The notes beneath the pieces are model-generated. The model saw nothing but the letters and a program-made list of their open reading frames with translations, ran no database searches and was not told where the DNA came from. A DNA stretch of 64,000 nucleotides from Sympetrum striolatum (Eukaryota; Arthropoda; Insecta; Odonata; Libellulidae): positions 9,480,346 through 9,544,345 of the forward strand of contig OX388344.1 in assembly GCA_947579665.1 (NCBI GenBank), in the 5' to 3' direction. This document shows, piece after piece, positions 23,501 through 38,807 of this stretch (its first letter is position 1; each line of letters begins with the position of its first letter). The position numbers and the translations under genes were made by a program.

Positions 23501-25344
23501 TTCGTCATTTTATCATGATATTATTAAAAAAAACGAAAACGGATAATTTTAGCGAAATTTCAATGTTTTTCCACTATTTATTATTTGTTTTTCGTAATTT
23601 CATGAGATATGATCAAAAAAAGCAACGAAAACGGATAATTTTAGAAAAAATTCAATAATTTCCTTTTTGTTGTCTTCATATTTGCTCATTTATCGAGATT
23701 GAATGTGATTATAAATGATTATGATACGAATATGATCGAAAAAAGCAACGAAAACGGATAATAGCAGCGAAATTTCATTTTTTCCCTCTATTTTGTCTTT
23801 ATTTTTGCTCATTTATCGAGATATGATTTATAAAAGAAACGAAAACAGATAATTTTAGAGAAATTTCAAATTTTCTCCTCTATTTTACCATAATATTCGT
23901 CATTTTATCAAGATTTTATCTGAAAAAGAAACGAAAACCGATCATTTTAGCGAAATTTCAATTTTTTTCCTCTATTTTGTCTTTATTCTTGTTAATTTAT
24001 CGAGACAAGATTAAAAATGCAACGAAAACGGAGAATTTTAGTGAAATTACAAATTTTCTCCTCTAATTTGTCTTATGTTTCGTCATTTTATCAAGATATT
24101 GTCTAAGAATGAAACAAAAACGGATAATATTAGCAAAATTTCGATCTTTTTCCTCTATTTTGTCTTTATATTTCGTAATTTTACGAGATATAATAAAAAA
24201 AGCAACGAAAACGGATAATTGTAGAGAAATTTCATTTTTTTCCTCAATTTTTACTTTTTTTTCGTAATTTTATTGAGATATGTTCGAAAAAACAACGAAA
24301 ACGAATTATTGTAGCAAAATTTCAGTTTTTTTCCTCAGTTATCGAGATATGATCGAAAAAAGCAAGGAAAACGGATTATTTCAGCGAAATTTCAATTTTT
24401 CTCCTCTATTTTGCCTTAATATTCGTCATTTTATAGAGATATTATCTAAAAAGTAACGATACCGGATAATTTAAGAGAAATATCAATTTTTTTCCTCTAT
24501 GTTGTCTTACTTTTCGTAATTTTATTGAGAAATGTTCGAAAAAAGCAACGAAAACGGATAATAATAGCCAAATTTCAATTTTTTTCCTCTATCTTGTCTT
24601 TATTTTTGCTTACTTATCGAGATGTGATTAAAAATGCAACGAAAACGGAGAATTTTAGCGAAATTACAAATTATCTCCTCCAATTTGCCTTAGGTTTAGA
24701 CATTTTATCAAGATATTATCTAAAAATGAAACGAATACGGATAATTTTAGCGATATTTCGAATTTTTATCTTTATTTTGTATTTATTTTTCGTAAGTTCA
24801 CGAGATATGATCAAAAAAAGAAACGAAAAAGGATCATATTAGCGTTATTTCAATGTTTTACCTCTATTTTGTCTTTATTTTTGCTCATTTATCGAGATAT
24901 GATCGAATAAAGCAACGAAAACGGATAATTATAGCGAAATTTAATTTTTTTTCCTCTCCTTTGTCTTTATTTTTGCTAATTTATCGAGATATGATTTATA
25001 AAAGAAACGAAAACGGACAATTATAGCGAAATTTCAATTTTTCACCACTATATTGCCTTAATATTCGTCATTTTATCAAGATATTATCTGAAAAAGAAAC
25101 GAAAACCGATCATTTTAGCGAAATTTCAATTTTTTTCTCTATTTTGTCTTTATTTTTGTTCATTGATCGAGACAAGATTAAAAATGCAACGAAAACGGAG
25201 AATTTTAGCAAAATTAAAAATTTTCTCCTCTAATTTGTCTTATGTTTCGTCATTTTATCAAGATATTATCTAAAAATGAGACAAAAACGGATAATTTTAG
25301 CGAAATTCCGATCTTTTTCCTCTATTTTGTCTTTATTTTTCGTC

Positions 25345-28300
25345 ATTTTATTAGATATACTAGAGAAAAGCAACTATAACGCATCATTATAGCAAAATTT
25401 CAATTTTTCTGCTCTATTTTGCCTTCATTTTCGTCATTTTATCAAGATATTATTTAAAAATGAAACGAAAACGGATAATATTAGCAAAATTCAATTTTTT
25501 TCCTCGATTTTGCCTTAATTTAGTCATTTTATCGAGATATGTAAGAAAAAAGCAACGAAAACGGATAATTTTAGCAAAATTTCAATACTTTTCCTCTATT
25601 TCGTTTTTATATTTTGTCTATTTATCGAGAAATGATCGAAAAAAGCAACGAAAACAGACAATCTCAGCAAAATTTGAATTTTTCTCCACTATTTTTCATT
25701 ATTATTCGTTATTTTATTCAGATATGATCGAAAAAAGCAAGGAAAACTGAAAATTTCAGCGAACTTACGAATTTTCTCCTCTATTTTGCCTTAATATTCG
25801 TCAATTTAAAGAGATATCATTAAAAAAATTAACGTAACCGGCTAATTTTATAGAAATTTCAATTTTTTCCTCTATTTTTTCTTTATTTTTCATCATTTTA
25901 TTGAGATATCTTCAAGAAAAGCAACGAAAACGGATCATTTTAGAGAAATTTCAATTTTTTTCGTCTATTTATTCTTTATTTTTCGTCATTTAATCGTGAT
26001 ATATAACCGAAAAAAGGACTGAAAACAGATAATTTTAGCGAAATTTTTTTTTCCTCTATTTTGTCTTTATATTTCGTAATCTTTACGAGATATGCTCAAA
26101 AAAGCAACGAAAACGGATAATTATAGAAAAATTTCAATTTTTTTCCTCAATTTTTTCTACATTTTCCGTCATTTAATTGAGATATGTTAGAAAAAGCAAC
26201 GAAAACGGATAATTGTAGCGAACTAATAAATTTTCTGCTCTATTTTGCCTTAATATTCGTCAATTTAAAGAGATAAAATCGAAAAAAAGCAACGAAAACG
26301 GATAATTTAAGCGAAATTACATTTTTTCCACCATACTGTCCTTAGTTTTAGTCACTTTATCAAGATATGATCGAAAAAAGAACCGAAAAGGGATAATTTA
26401 AGCGACATTTCGATTTCTTTCCTCTATTTTGTCTTTATTTTTCGTAATTTTACGAGATATGATCAAAAAAGCAACGAAAACGGATAATTTTACAAAAATT
26501 ACAAATTATCTCCTCTATATTGCCTTAATTTTTGGTCATTTTATAAGATATTATCTAAGAAAGTAACGAAAACGGATAATTTTAGAGAAATTTCAAATTT
26601 TCTCCTCTACTTTGCGTTAATTTTCGTCATTTAATCGAGATATGATCGAAAATAGAACCAATACGGATAATTTTAGAGAAATTTCAATTTTTTTCGTCTA
26701 TTTATTCTTTATTTTTCGTCATTATATTGAGATATGTTTGAAAAATGCAACGAAAAGGGATGATTTTAGCGAAATTAAAAATTTTCTCCACTATTTTGCC
26801 ATAATATGCGTAAATTTAAAGTGAGAAAATCGATAATAGCAACGAAAACGCACAATTTAAGCAAAATTTGAAATTTTCTCGTCCATTTTGCATAAATTTT
26901 CGTCATTTAATTGAGATATGATCGAAAAAAGCAACGAAAGCGGATAATTATAGCGAAATTTAAATTTTTTCCTCTAATTTGCCTTACTTATGTCATTTAA
27001 TCGAGATATGATCGAATAAAGGACCAAAAACGGATTATTTAAGCGAAATTTATATTTTTTCCCTCTATTTTGTCTTGATATTTCCTAATCTTTACGAGAT
27101 ATGATCAAAATAGCAACGAAAACGGATAATTTTAGAGAAATTTCATTTTTTTTCCTTCATTTTTTCTTTATTTTTCGTCATTTTAGTGAGATATGTTCCA
27201 AAAAAGTAACGAAAACGGATAATTGTTGGGAAATTTCAATTTTTTCCCTCTTTTTTGTCTTCGTATTTCGTAATCTTTACGAGATATGATCAAAAAAGCA
27301 ACGAAAACAGATAATTTTAGAGAATTTTCAATTTTTTTTCTCTATTGTTTCTTTATTTTTCGTCATTTTAGTGAGATATGTTCCAAAAAAGTACGAAAAC
27401 GGATAATTGTAGGGAAATTTAAATTGCTTCCATCTTTTTTGTTTCTATTTTTGCTCATTTATCGAGATATTATCGAAAAAAGCTAGGAAAACGGATAGTT
27501 TTCGCGAAATTGCCAATTTTTCTCCATTATTTGGCCTTAATATTCGTCAATGTAAAGAGATATAATCGTAAATAGCAACAAAAACGGATAATTATAGTGA
27601 AATTTCAATTTTTACTTCTAAGTTGTATTTATTTTTCGTCATTTAAACGAGATATGATCGAAGAAAGGACCAAAAACGGATAATTTTAGCGAAATTTAAT
27701 TTTTTTTTTCTATTTTTGCTTATTTATTGAGATATGATCGAAAAAAGCAAGGAAAACTGATAATTTCAGCGAACTTACGAATTTTCTCCTCTATTTTGCC
27801 TTAATATTCGTCAATTTAAAGAGATATCATTAAAAAAATTAACGAAAACGGCTAATTTAATAGAAATATCAATTTTTCCTCTATTTTTCTTTATTTTTCA
27901 TCATTTTATTGAGATATGTTCGATAAAAGCAACGAAAACGGATAATTTTAGCGAAATTTAAGATTTTATTTTCTATTTTGCCTTAATTTTCGTCTTTTTT
28001 TCGAGATTCGTCATTTTATAAGATATGCTCGAGAAAAGCAACTATAACGCATCATTATAGCAAAATTTCAATTTTTCTGCTCTATTTTGCCTTCATTTTC
28101 GTCATTTTATCAAGATATTATTTAAAAATGAAACGAAAACGGATAATATTAGCAAAATTGAATTTTATCCTCTATTTTGCATTAATCTTCTTCATTTAAT
28201 TGAGATACGATCGAAATAAGCAACGAAAACGGATCATTTTAGCAAAATTCAATCTTTTTCCTCGATTTTGCCTTAATTTAGTCATTTTATCGAGATATGT

Positions 28301-30155
28301 AAGAAAAAAGCAACGAAAACGGATAATTTTAGCAAAATTTCAATACTTTTCCTCTATTTCGTTTTTATATTTTGTCTATTTATCGAGAAATGATCGAAAA
28401 AAGCAACGAAAACAGACAATCTCAGCAAAATTTGAATTTTTCTCCACTATTTTTCATTATTATTCGTTATTTTATTCAGATATGATCGAAAAAAGCAAGG
28501 AAAACTGAAAATTTCAGCGAACTTACGAATTTTCTCCTCTATTTTGCCTTAATATTCGTCAATTTAAAGAGATATCATTAAAAAAATTAACGTAACCGGC
28601 TAATTTTATAGAAATTTCAATTTTTTCCTCTATTTTTTCTTTATTTTTCATCATTTTATTGAGATATCTTCAAGAAAAGCAACGAAAACGGATCATTTTA
28701 GAGAAATTTCAATTTTTTTCGTCTGTTTATTCTTTATTTTTCGTCATTTAATCGTGATATATAACCGAAAAAAGGACTGAAAACAGATAATTTTAGCGAA
28801 ATGTTTTTTTCCTCTATTTTGTCTTTATATTTCGTAATCTTTACGAGATATGCTCAAAAAAGCAACGAAAACGGATAATTATAGAAAAATTTCAATTTTT
28901 TTCCTCAATTTTTTCTACATTTTCCGTCATTTAATTGAGATATGTTAGAAAAAGCAACGAAAACGGATAATTGTAGCGAACTAATAAATTTTCTGCTCTA
29001 TTTTGCCTTAATATTCGTCAATTTAAAGAGATAAAATCGAAAAAAAGCAACGAACACGGATAATTTAAGCGACATTTCGATTTCTTTCCTCTATTTTGTC
29101 TTTATTTTTCGTAATTTTACGAGATATGATCAAAAAAGCAACGAAAACGGATAATTTTACAAAAATTACAAATTATCTCCTCTATATTGCCTTAATTTTT
29201 GGTCATTTTATAAGATATTATCTAAGAAAGTAACGAAAACGGATAATTTTAGAGAAATTTCAAATTCTCTCCTCTACTTTGCGTTAATTTTCGTCATTTA
29301 ATCGAGATATGATCGAAAATAGAACCAATACGGATAATTTTAGAGAAATTTCAATTTTTTTCGTCTATTTATTCTTTATTTTTCGTCATTATATTGAGAT
29401 ATGTTTGAAAAATGCAACGAAAAGGGATGATTTTAGCGAAATTAAAAACTTTCTTTACTATTTTGCCATAATATGCGTAAATTTAAAGTGAGAAAATCGA
29501 TAATAGCAACGAAAACGCACAATTTAAGCAAAATTTGAAATTTTCTCGTCCATTTTGCATTAATTTTCGTCATTTAATTGAGATATGATCGAAAAAAGCA
29601 ACGAAAGCGGATAATTATAGCGAAATTTAAATTTTTTCCTCTAATTTGCCTTACTTATGTCATTTAATCGAGATATGATCGAAAAAAGGACCAAAAACGG
29701 ATTATTTAAGCGAAATTTATATTTTTTCCCTCTATTTTGTCTTGATATTTCCTAATCTTTACGAGATATGATCAAAATAGCAACGAAAACGGATAATTTT
29801 AGAGAAAATTCATTTTTTTTCCTTCATTTTTTCTTTATTTTTCGTCATTTTAGTGAGATATGTTCCAAAAAGGTAACGAAAACGGATAATTGTTGGGAAA
29901 TTTCAATTTTTTCCCTCTTTTTTGTCTTCGTATTTCGTAATCTTTACGAGATATGATCAAAAAAGCAACGAAAACAGATAATTTTAGAGAATTTTCAATT
30001 TTTTTTTCTCTATTGTTTCTTTATTTTTCGTCATTTTAGTGAGATATGTTCCAAAAAAGTACGAAAACGGATAATTGTAGGGAAATTTAAATTGCTTCCA
30101 TCTTTTTTGTTTCTATTTTTGCTCATTTATCGAGATATTATCGAAAAAAGCTAGG
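25345..30155 (+). repeat. ~2.67-kb satellite duplication (25345-27490 versus 28010-30155)
   Basis: The same ordered set of diverged monomers appears twice at an offset of about 2,667 bp. The second copy has gained one ~90-bp monomer near 28150-28240 and lost one ~91-bp monomer near 29060, so the offset rises to 2,758 and returns to 2,667. Whole-monomer gains and losses are what out-of-register exchange produces. Confidence 0.85.
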
Positions 30156-33100
30156 ATAACGGATAATTTTACGAAAATACAAATTTTCTCCACTATTTTG
30201 TCTTAGTATTCGTCAATTTAAAGAGATATAATCGTAAATAGCAACGAAAACGGATAATCTCAGCAAAATTTGAATTTTTCTCAACTATTTTGCATAATTT
30301 TCGTCATATAATTGAGATATGATCTTAAAAAGCATGAAAACGGATTATTATAGAGAAATTGAAATTTTTCTCCTCTATTTTGCCTAAATTTTCGTCATTT
30401 ATCGAGATATGATCGAAAAAAACAACGAAAACGGTTAATTTTAGCAAGATTTCAATTTTTGTGCTCTAATTTGTCTTTATCTTTCGACATTTAATCGTGA
30501 TATGATCGAAAAAAGCAACGAAAACAATTAATTTTGGCGAAATTTCGATTTTTTTCCTCTATTTCGTCTTTATTTTCATAATTTTACGAGATATGATCAA
30601 AAAAGCTACCAAAACGGAATATTTTAGCGAAATTTTTCAATTTTTTTTCTCTATTTGGTCTTTATTCTTCGTCATTTTATCGAGATATGATCGAAAATAA
30701 AACCAAAAAAGGATAATTTTAGCCAAATTTTTTTCCACTGTTTAATCTTTATTTTCATAATATTACGAGATATGAACAAAAAAGCAACCAAAACGGATAA
30801 TTTTAGAGAAATTTCAATTTTGATGTCTATTTATTTTTATTTTTTGTCATTTAATCGAGATATGATCGAAAAAAGGACCTAAAACGGATTTTTTAGCGAA
30901 ATTTCTTTTTTTTCCCTCTATTTTCTCTTGATATTTCGTAATCTTTACGAGATATAATCAAAAAAGCAACGAAAACGGATAATTTTTGAGAATGTCAATT
31001 ATTTTCATCTATTTTTCTTTAGTTTTCGTCATTTTAGTGAGATATGTTCCAAAAAAGTAACGAAAACGGATAATTGTAGGGAAATTTCAATTTTTCCCGT
31101 CTTTTTTGTCTTTATTTTTGCTCATTTATCGCGATATTATCGAAAAAAGCAAGGAAAACGGGTAATTTTAGCAAAATAACAAATTTTCTCCCCTATTTTG
31201 CCTTAAAATTCGTCAATTTAAACAGATATGATCGAATAAAGCAACCAAAACGGATAATTTTAGCATAATTTCAATTTTTGTGCTTTCATTTGTCTTTATC
31301 CTTCGTTATTTAATCGTGATATGATCGAAAAAAAACCGAAAACGGATAATTTAAGCAACATTTCGATTTCTTTCCTCAATTTTGTCTTTATTTTTCGTAA
31401 TTTTACGAGATATGATTAAGAAAGGAACGAAGCCGGATAAATTTAAAGAAATTTTAAATTTTCTCCTCTATTTTGCCTTAATTTTCGTCATTTAATTGAG
31501 ATATGATCGAAAAAAGCAACGAAAACGGATAATTTTAGCGAAATTTAATTTTTTTCCTCTAATTTGCATTAATTTAGTCTTTTTATCGAGATATGATCGA
31601 AAAAAGCAACAATATTGGATAATTATAGTGAAATTTCAATTTTTACTTCTAATTTGTATTTATTTTTCGTCATTTAATCGAGATATGATCGAAGAAAGGT
31701 CCAAAAACGGATAATTTTAGCGAAATTTAATTTTGTTTCGTCTATTTAGCCTTATTTTTAGTCTTTTAATCGAGATATGATCGAAAAAAGCAACAAAATC
31801 GGATAATTATAGTGAGATTTCAATTTTTACTTCTAATTTGTATTTATTTTTCGTCATTTAATCGAGATGTGATCGAAGAAAGCAACGAAAACGGATAATT
31901 ATAGCGGAATTTAAATTTTTCTCCTGTATATTGCATAAATTATCTTAATTTTATCGAGATATGATCGAAAAATGCTACGAAAACGAATAATTTTAGCAAT
32001 ATTTCAATTTTTGTCCCCTAATTTGTCTTTATCTTTCGTCATTTAGTCGTGATATGATCGAAAAAAGAACCGAAAACGGATAGTTTAAACAAAATTTCGA
32101 TTTCTTTCCACTATTTTGTCATTCTTTTAGGTAATTTTACGAGATATGATAAAAAAGGAACGAAAACGGATAATATTACAGAGATTTAAAATTTTCACCT
32201 ATAAAAAGCTTTATTTTTCGTCATTTTATCGAGATATTCTCTAAAAAAGTAACGAAAACGGATAATTTTAAAGAAATTTCGATTTTTTTTCTCTATTTCG
32301 TCTTTATTTTCATAATTTTACGAGATATGATCAAAAAAGCAACCAAAACGGATAATTTTGGAGAAATATCAATTTTTTCCTCTATTTTTTCTTTATTTTT
32401 CGTTATTTTATTGAGATATTTTCGAGAAAAGCCCCGAAAACGTGTAATTGTAGCGAAATTTCAATTTTTTCATCTTTATTGTCTTAGTGTTGCTTATTTA
32501 TAAAGAAATTATCGAAAAAAGCAAGGGAAACGGATAATTTCGGCAAAATTAAAAATTTCTCTACTATTTTACCTTAATATGCGTAAAGGTGATGTAATCG
32601 AAATAGCAACGAAAACGGATAATTTCAGCAAAAGTTGAAATTTTTTCCTCTATTTTGCATTAATTTTTGTCATTTAATTGAGATATGGTCGAAAAAAGCA
32701 ACGAAAGCGGATAATTATAGCGAAATTTAAATTTTTTCCTCTAATTTGCCTTACTTATGTCATTTAATCGAGATATGATCGAATAAAGGACCAAAAACGG
32801 ATTATTTAAGCGAAATTTATATTTTTTCCCTCTATTTTGTCTTGATATTTCCTAATCTTTACGAGATATGATCAAAATAGCAACGAAAACGGATAATTTT
32901 AGAGAAATTTCATTTTTTTTCCTTCATTTTTTCTTTATTTTTCGTCATTTTAGTGAGATATGTTCCAAAAAAGTAACGAAAACGGATAATTGTTGGGAAA
33001 TTTCAATTTTTTCCCTCTTTTTTGTCTTCGTATTTCGTAATCTTTACGAGATATGATCAAAAAAGCAACGAAAACAGATAATTTTAGAGAATTTTCAATT

Positions 33101-36100
33101 TTTTTTTCTCTATTGTTTCTTTATTTTTCGTCATTTTAGTGAGATATGTTCCAAAAAAGTACGAAAACGGATAATTGTAGGGAAATTTAAATTGCTTCCA
33201 TCTTTTTTGTTTCTATTTTTGCTTATTTATTGAGATATGATCGAAAAAAGCAAGGAAAACTGAAAATTTCAGCGAACTTACGAATTTTCTCCTCTATTTT
33301 GCCTTAATATTCGTCAATTTAAAGAGATATCATTAAAAAATTAACGAAAACGGCTAATTTAATAGAAATATCAATTTTTCCTCTATTTTTCTTTATTTTT
33401 CATCATTTTATTGAGATATGTTCGATAAAAGCAACGAAAACGGATAATTTTAGCGAAATTTAAGATTTTATTTTCTATTTTGCCTTAATTTTCGTCTTTT
33501 TTTCGAGATTCGTCATTTTATAAGATATGCTCGAGAAAAGCAACTATAACGCATCATTATAGCAAAATTTCAATTTTTCTGCTCTATTTTGCCTTCATTT
33601 TCGTCATTTTATCAAGATATTATTTAAAAATGAAACGAAAACGGATAATATTAGCAAAATTGAATTTTATCCTCTATTTTGCATTAATCTTCTTCATTTA
33701 ATTGAGATACGATCGAAATAAGCAACGAAAACGGATCATTTTAGCGAAATTCAATCTTTTTCCTTTATTTTGCCTTAATTTAGTCATTTTATCGAGATAT
33801 GTAAGAAAAAAGCAACGAAAACGGATAATTTTAGCAAAATTTCAATACTTTTCCTCTATTTCGTTTTTATATTTTGTCTATTTATCGAGAAATGATCGAA
33901 AAAAGCAACGAAAACAGACAATCTCAGCAAAATTTGAATTTTTCTCCACTATTTTTCATTATTATTCGTTATTTTATTCAGATATGATCGAAAAAAGCAA
34001 GGAAAACTGAAAATTTCAGCGAACTTACGAATTTTCTCCTCTATTTTGCCTTAATATTCGTCAATTTAAAGAGATATCATTAAAAAAATTAACGTAACCG
34101 GCTAATTTTATAGAAATTTCAATTTTTTCCTCTATTTTTTCTTTATTTTTCATCATTTTATTGAGATATCTTCAAGAAAAGCAACGAAAACGGATCATTT
34201 TAGAGAAATTTCAATTTTTTTCGTCTGTTTATTCTTTATTTTTCGTCATTTAATCGTGATATATAACCGAAAAAAGGACTGAAAACAGATAATTTTAGCG
34301 AAATGTTTTTTTCCTCTATTTTGTCTTTATATTTCGTAATCTTTACGAGATATGCTCAAAAAAGCAACGAAAACGGATAATTATAGAAAAATTTCAATTT
34401 TTTTCCTCAATTTTTTCTACATTTTCCGTCATTTAATTGAGATATGTTAGAAAAAGCAACGAAAACGGATAATTGTAGCGAACTAATAAATTTTCTGCTC
34501 TATTTTGCCTTAATATTCGTCAATTTAAAGAGATAAAATCGAAAAAAAGCAACGAAAACGGATAATTTAAGCGACATTTCGATTTCTTTCCTCTATTTTG
34601 TCTTTATTTTTCGTAATTTTACGAGATATGATCAAAAAAGCAACGAAAACGGATAATTTTACAAAAATTACAAATTATCTCCTCTATATTGCCTTAATTT
34701 TTGGTCATTTTATAAGATATTATCTAAGAAAGTAACGAAAACGGATAATTTTAGAGAAATTTCAAATTCTCTCCTCTACTTTGCGTTAATTTTCGTCATT
34801 TAATCGAGATATGATCGAAAATAGAACCAATACGGATAATTTTAGAGAAATTTCAATTTTTTTCGTCTATTTATTCTTTATTTTTCGTCATTATATTGAG
34901 ATATGTTTGAAAAATGCAACGAAAAGGGATGATTTTAGCGAAATTAAAAACTTTCTTTACTATTTTGCCATAATATGCGTAAATTTAAAGTGAGAAAATC
35001 GATAATAGCAACGAAAACGCACAATTTAAGCAAAATTTGAAATTTTCTCGTCCATTTTGCATTAATTTTCGTCATTTAATTGAGATATGATCGAAAAAAG
35101 CAACGAAAGCGGATAATTATAGCGAAATTTAAATTTTTTCCTCTAATTTGCCTTACTTATGTCATTTAATCGAGATATGATCGAAAAAAGGACCAAAAAC
35201 GGATTATTTAAGCGAAATTTATATTTTTTCCCTCTATTTTGTCTTGATATTTCCTAATCTTTACGAGATATGATCAAAATAGCAACGAAAACGGATAATT
35301 TTAGGGAAAATTCATTTTTTTTCCTTCATTTTTTCTTTATTTTTCGTCATTTTAGTGAGATATGTTCCAAAAAGGTAACGAAAACGGATAATTGTTGGGA
35401 AATTTCAATTTTTTCCCTCTTTTTTGTCTTCGTATTTCGTAATCTTTACGAGATATGATCAAAAAAGCAACGAAAACAGATAATTTTAGAGAATTTTCAA
35501 TTTTTTTTTCTCTATTGTTTCTTTATTTTTCGTCATTTTAGTGAGATATGTTCCAAAAAAGTACGAAAACGGATAATTGTAGGGAAATTTAAATTGCTTC
35601 CATCTTTTTTGTTTCTATTTTTGCTCATTTATCGAGATATTATCGAAAAAAGCTAGGATAACGGATAATTTTACGAAAATACAAATTTTCTCCACTATTT
35701 TGTCTTAGTATTCGTCAATTTAAAGAGATATAATCGTAAATAGCAACGAAAACGGATAATCTCAGCAAAATTTGAATTTTTCTCAACTATTTTGCATAAT
35801 TTTCGTCATATAATTGAGATATGATCTTAAAAAGCATGAAAACGGATTATTATAGAGAAATTGAAATTTTTCTCCTCTATTTTGCCTAAATTTTCGTCAT
35901 TTTTCGAGATATGATCGAAAAAAACAACGAAAACGGTTAATTTTAGCAAGATTTCAATTTTTGTGCTCTAATTTGTCTTTATCTTTCGACATTTAATCGT
36001 GATATGATCGAAAAAAGCAACGAAAACAATTAATTTTGGCGAAATTTCGATTTTTTTCCTCTATTTCGTCTTTATTTTCATAATTTTACGAGATATGATC

Positions 36101-38206
36101 AAAAAAGCTACCAAAACGGAATATTTTAGCGAAATTTTTCAATTTTTTTTCTCTATTTGGTCTTTATTCTTCGTCATTTTATCGAGATATGATCGAAAAT
36201 AAAACCAAAAAAGGATAATTTTAGCCAAATTTTTTTTAACTGTTTAATCTTTATTTTCATAATATTACGAGATATGAACAAAAAAGCAACCAAAACGGAT
36301 AATTTTAGAGAAATTTCAATTTTGATGTCTATTTATTTTTATTTTTTGTCATTTAATCGAGATATGATCGAAAAAAGGACCTAAAACGGATTTTTTAGCG
36401 AAATTTCTTTTTTTTCCCTCTATTTTCTCTTGATATTTCGTAATCTTTACGAGATATAATCAAAAAAGCAACGAAAACGGATAATTTTTGAGAATGTCAA
36501 TTATTTTCATCTATTTTTCTTTAGTTTTCGTCATTTTAGTGAGATATGTTCCAAAAAAGTAACGAAAACGGATAATTGTAGGGAAATTTCAATTTTTCCC
36601 GTCTTTTTTGTCTTTATTTTTGCTCATTTATCGCGATATTATCGAAAAAAGCAAGGAAAACGGGTAATTTTAGCAAAATAACAAATTTTCTCCCCTATTT
36701 TGCCTTAAAATTCGTCAATTTAAACAGATATGATCGAATAAAGCAACAAAAACGGATAATTTTAGCATAATTTCAATTTTTGTGCTTTCATTTGTCTTTA
36801 TCCTTCGTTATTTAATCGTGATATGATCGAAAAAAAACCGAAAACGGATAATTTAAGCAACATTTCGATTTCTTTCCTCAATTTTGTCTTTATTTTTCGT
36901 AATTTTACGAGATATGATTAAGAAAGGAACGAAGCCGGATAAATTTAAAGAAATTTTAAATTTTCTCTTCTATTTTGCCTTAATTTTCGTCATTTAATTG
37001 AGATATGATCGAAAAAAGCAACGAAAACGGATAATTTTAGCGAAATTTAATTTTTTTCCTCTAATTTGCATTAATTTAGTCTTTTTATCGAGATATGATC
37101 GAAAAAAGCAACAATATTGGATAATTATAGTGAAATTTCAATTTTTACTTCTAATTTGTATTTATTTTTCGTCATTTAATCGAGATATGATCGAAGAAAG
37201 GTCCAAAAACGGATAATTTTAGCGAAATTTAATTTTGTTTCGTCTATTTAGCCTTATTTTTAGTCTTTTAATCGAGATATGATCGAAAAAAGCAACAAAA
37301 TCGGATAATTATAGTGAGATTTCAATTTTTACTTCTAATTTGTATTTATTTTTCGTCATTTAATCGAGATGTGATCGAAGAAAGCAACGAAAACGGATAA
37401 TTATAGCGGAATTTAAATTTTTCTCCTGTATATTGCATAAATTATCTTAATTTTATCGAGATATGATCGAAAAATGCTACGAAAACGAATAATTTTAGCA
37501 ATATTTCAATTTTTGTCCCCTAATTTGTCTTTATCTTTCGTCATTTAATCGTGATATGATCGAAAAAAGAACCGAAAACGGATAGTTTAAACAAAATTTC
37601 GATTTCTTTCCACTATTTTGTCATTCTTTTAGGTAATTTTACGAGATATGATAAAAAAGGAACGAAAACGGATAATATTACAGAGATTTAAAATTTTCAC
37701 CTATAAAAAGCTTTATTTTTCGTCATTTTATCGAGATATTCTCTAAAAAAGTAACGAAAACGGATAATTTTAAAGAAATTTCGATTTTTTTTCTCTATTT
37801 CGTCTTTATTTTCATAATTTTACGAGATATGATCAAAAAAGCAACCAAAACGGATAATTTTGGAGAAATATCAATTTTTTCCTCTATTTTTTCTTTATTT
37901 TTCGTTATTTTATTGAGATATTTTCGAGAAAAGCCCCGAAAACGTGTAATTGTAGCGAAATTTCAATTTTTTCATCTTTATTGTCTTAGTGTTGCTTATT
38001 TATAAAGAAATTATCGAAAAAAGCAAGGGAAACGGATAATTTCGGCAAAATTAAAAATTTCTCTACTATTTTACCTTAATATGCGTAAAGGTGATGTAAT
38101 CGAAATAGCAACGAAAACGGATAATTTCAGCAAAAGTTGAAATTTTTTCCTCTATTTTGCATTAATTTTTGTCATTTAATTGAGATATGGTCGAAAAAAG
38201 CAACGA
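27715..38206 (+). repeat. 5.5-kb tandem duplication (27715-33217 and 33218-38206)
   Basis: Monomer order and private variants match at a constant offset of 5,502 bp over about 5 kb. Examples are the words at 28200/33702, 29309/34811, 29768/35270 and 31496/36998. Copies differ only by scattered substitutions and single-base indels. Similarity ends near 32705/38207. The remainder of the first unit (32705-33217) instead matches 26940-27450. Confidence 0.9.
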
Positions 38207-38807
38207 AAACGGATAATTTTAACGAAATTTCATTTTTTTCCTCTATTTGGCCTTAATTTAGACTTTTTATCGGGATATGATCGAAAAAAGCAACGAAAAC
38301 GGATAATTATATTGAATTTTCAATTTTTTCTTCTAATTTGTCTTTATTTTTCGTCATTTAATACAGATATGATCGAAAAAAGGACCAAAAACGGATTTCT
38401 AAGCGAAATTTCTTTTTTTTCCCTCTATTTTGTCTTGATATTTCGTAATCTTTACGAGATATAATCAAAAAAGCAACGTAAAACGGATAATTTTAGAGAA
38501 ATGTCAATTATTTTCATCTATTTTTTCTTTAGTTTTCGTCATTTTAGTGAGATATGTTCCAAAAAAGTAACGAAAACGGATAATTGTAGGGAAATTTCAA
38601 TTTTTACCGTCTTTTTTGTCTTTATTTTTGCTCATTTATCGCGATATTATCGAAAAAAGCAAGGAAAACGGGTAATTTTAGCAAAATAACAAATTTTCTC
38701 CCCTATTTTGCCTTAAAATTCGTCAATTTAAACAGATATGATCGAATAAAGCAACGAAAACGGATAATTTTAGCGAAATTTAATGTTTTTCCTCTAATTT
38801 GCCTTAA

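Larger units (their letters stand above)
17568..38803 (+). repeat. Main ~91-bp satellite, block 2 (longest)
   Basis: About 21 kb of uninterrupted satellite in the same orientation as block 1. From 17568 to about 24000 monomers are heterogeneous, mostly the GCCTTAATTTTCGTCATTTT type. Further right, variants with GTCTTTATTTTTCG, TTTAATCGAGATATG and GTGAGATATGTTCC predominate and are organised in kilobase-scale duplications. Block-1-type segments reappear at 17684-17920 (GAAAGCTGGTTATC type) and 18920-19120 (GGTTAATGTTAGCG type). No gene is seen on either strand. Confidence 0.95.
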
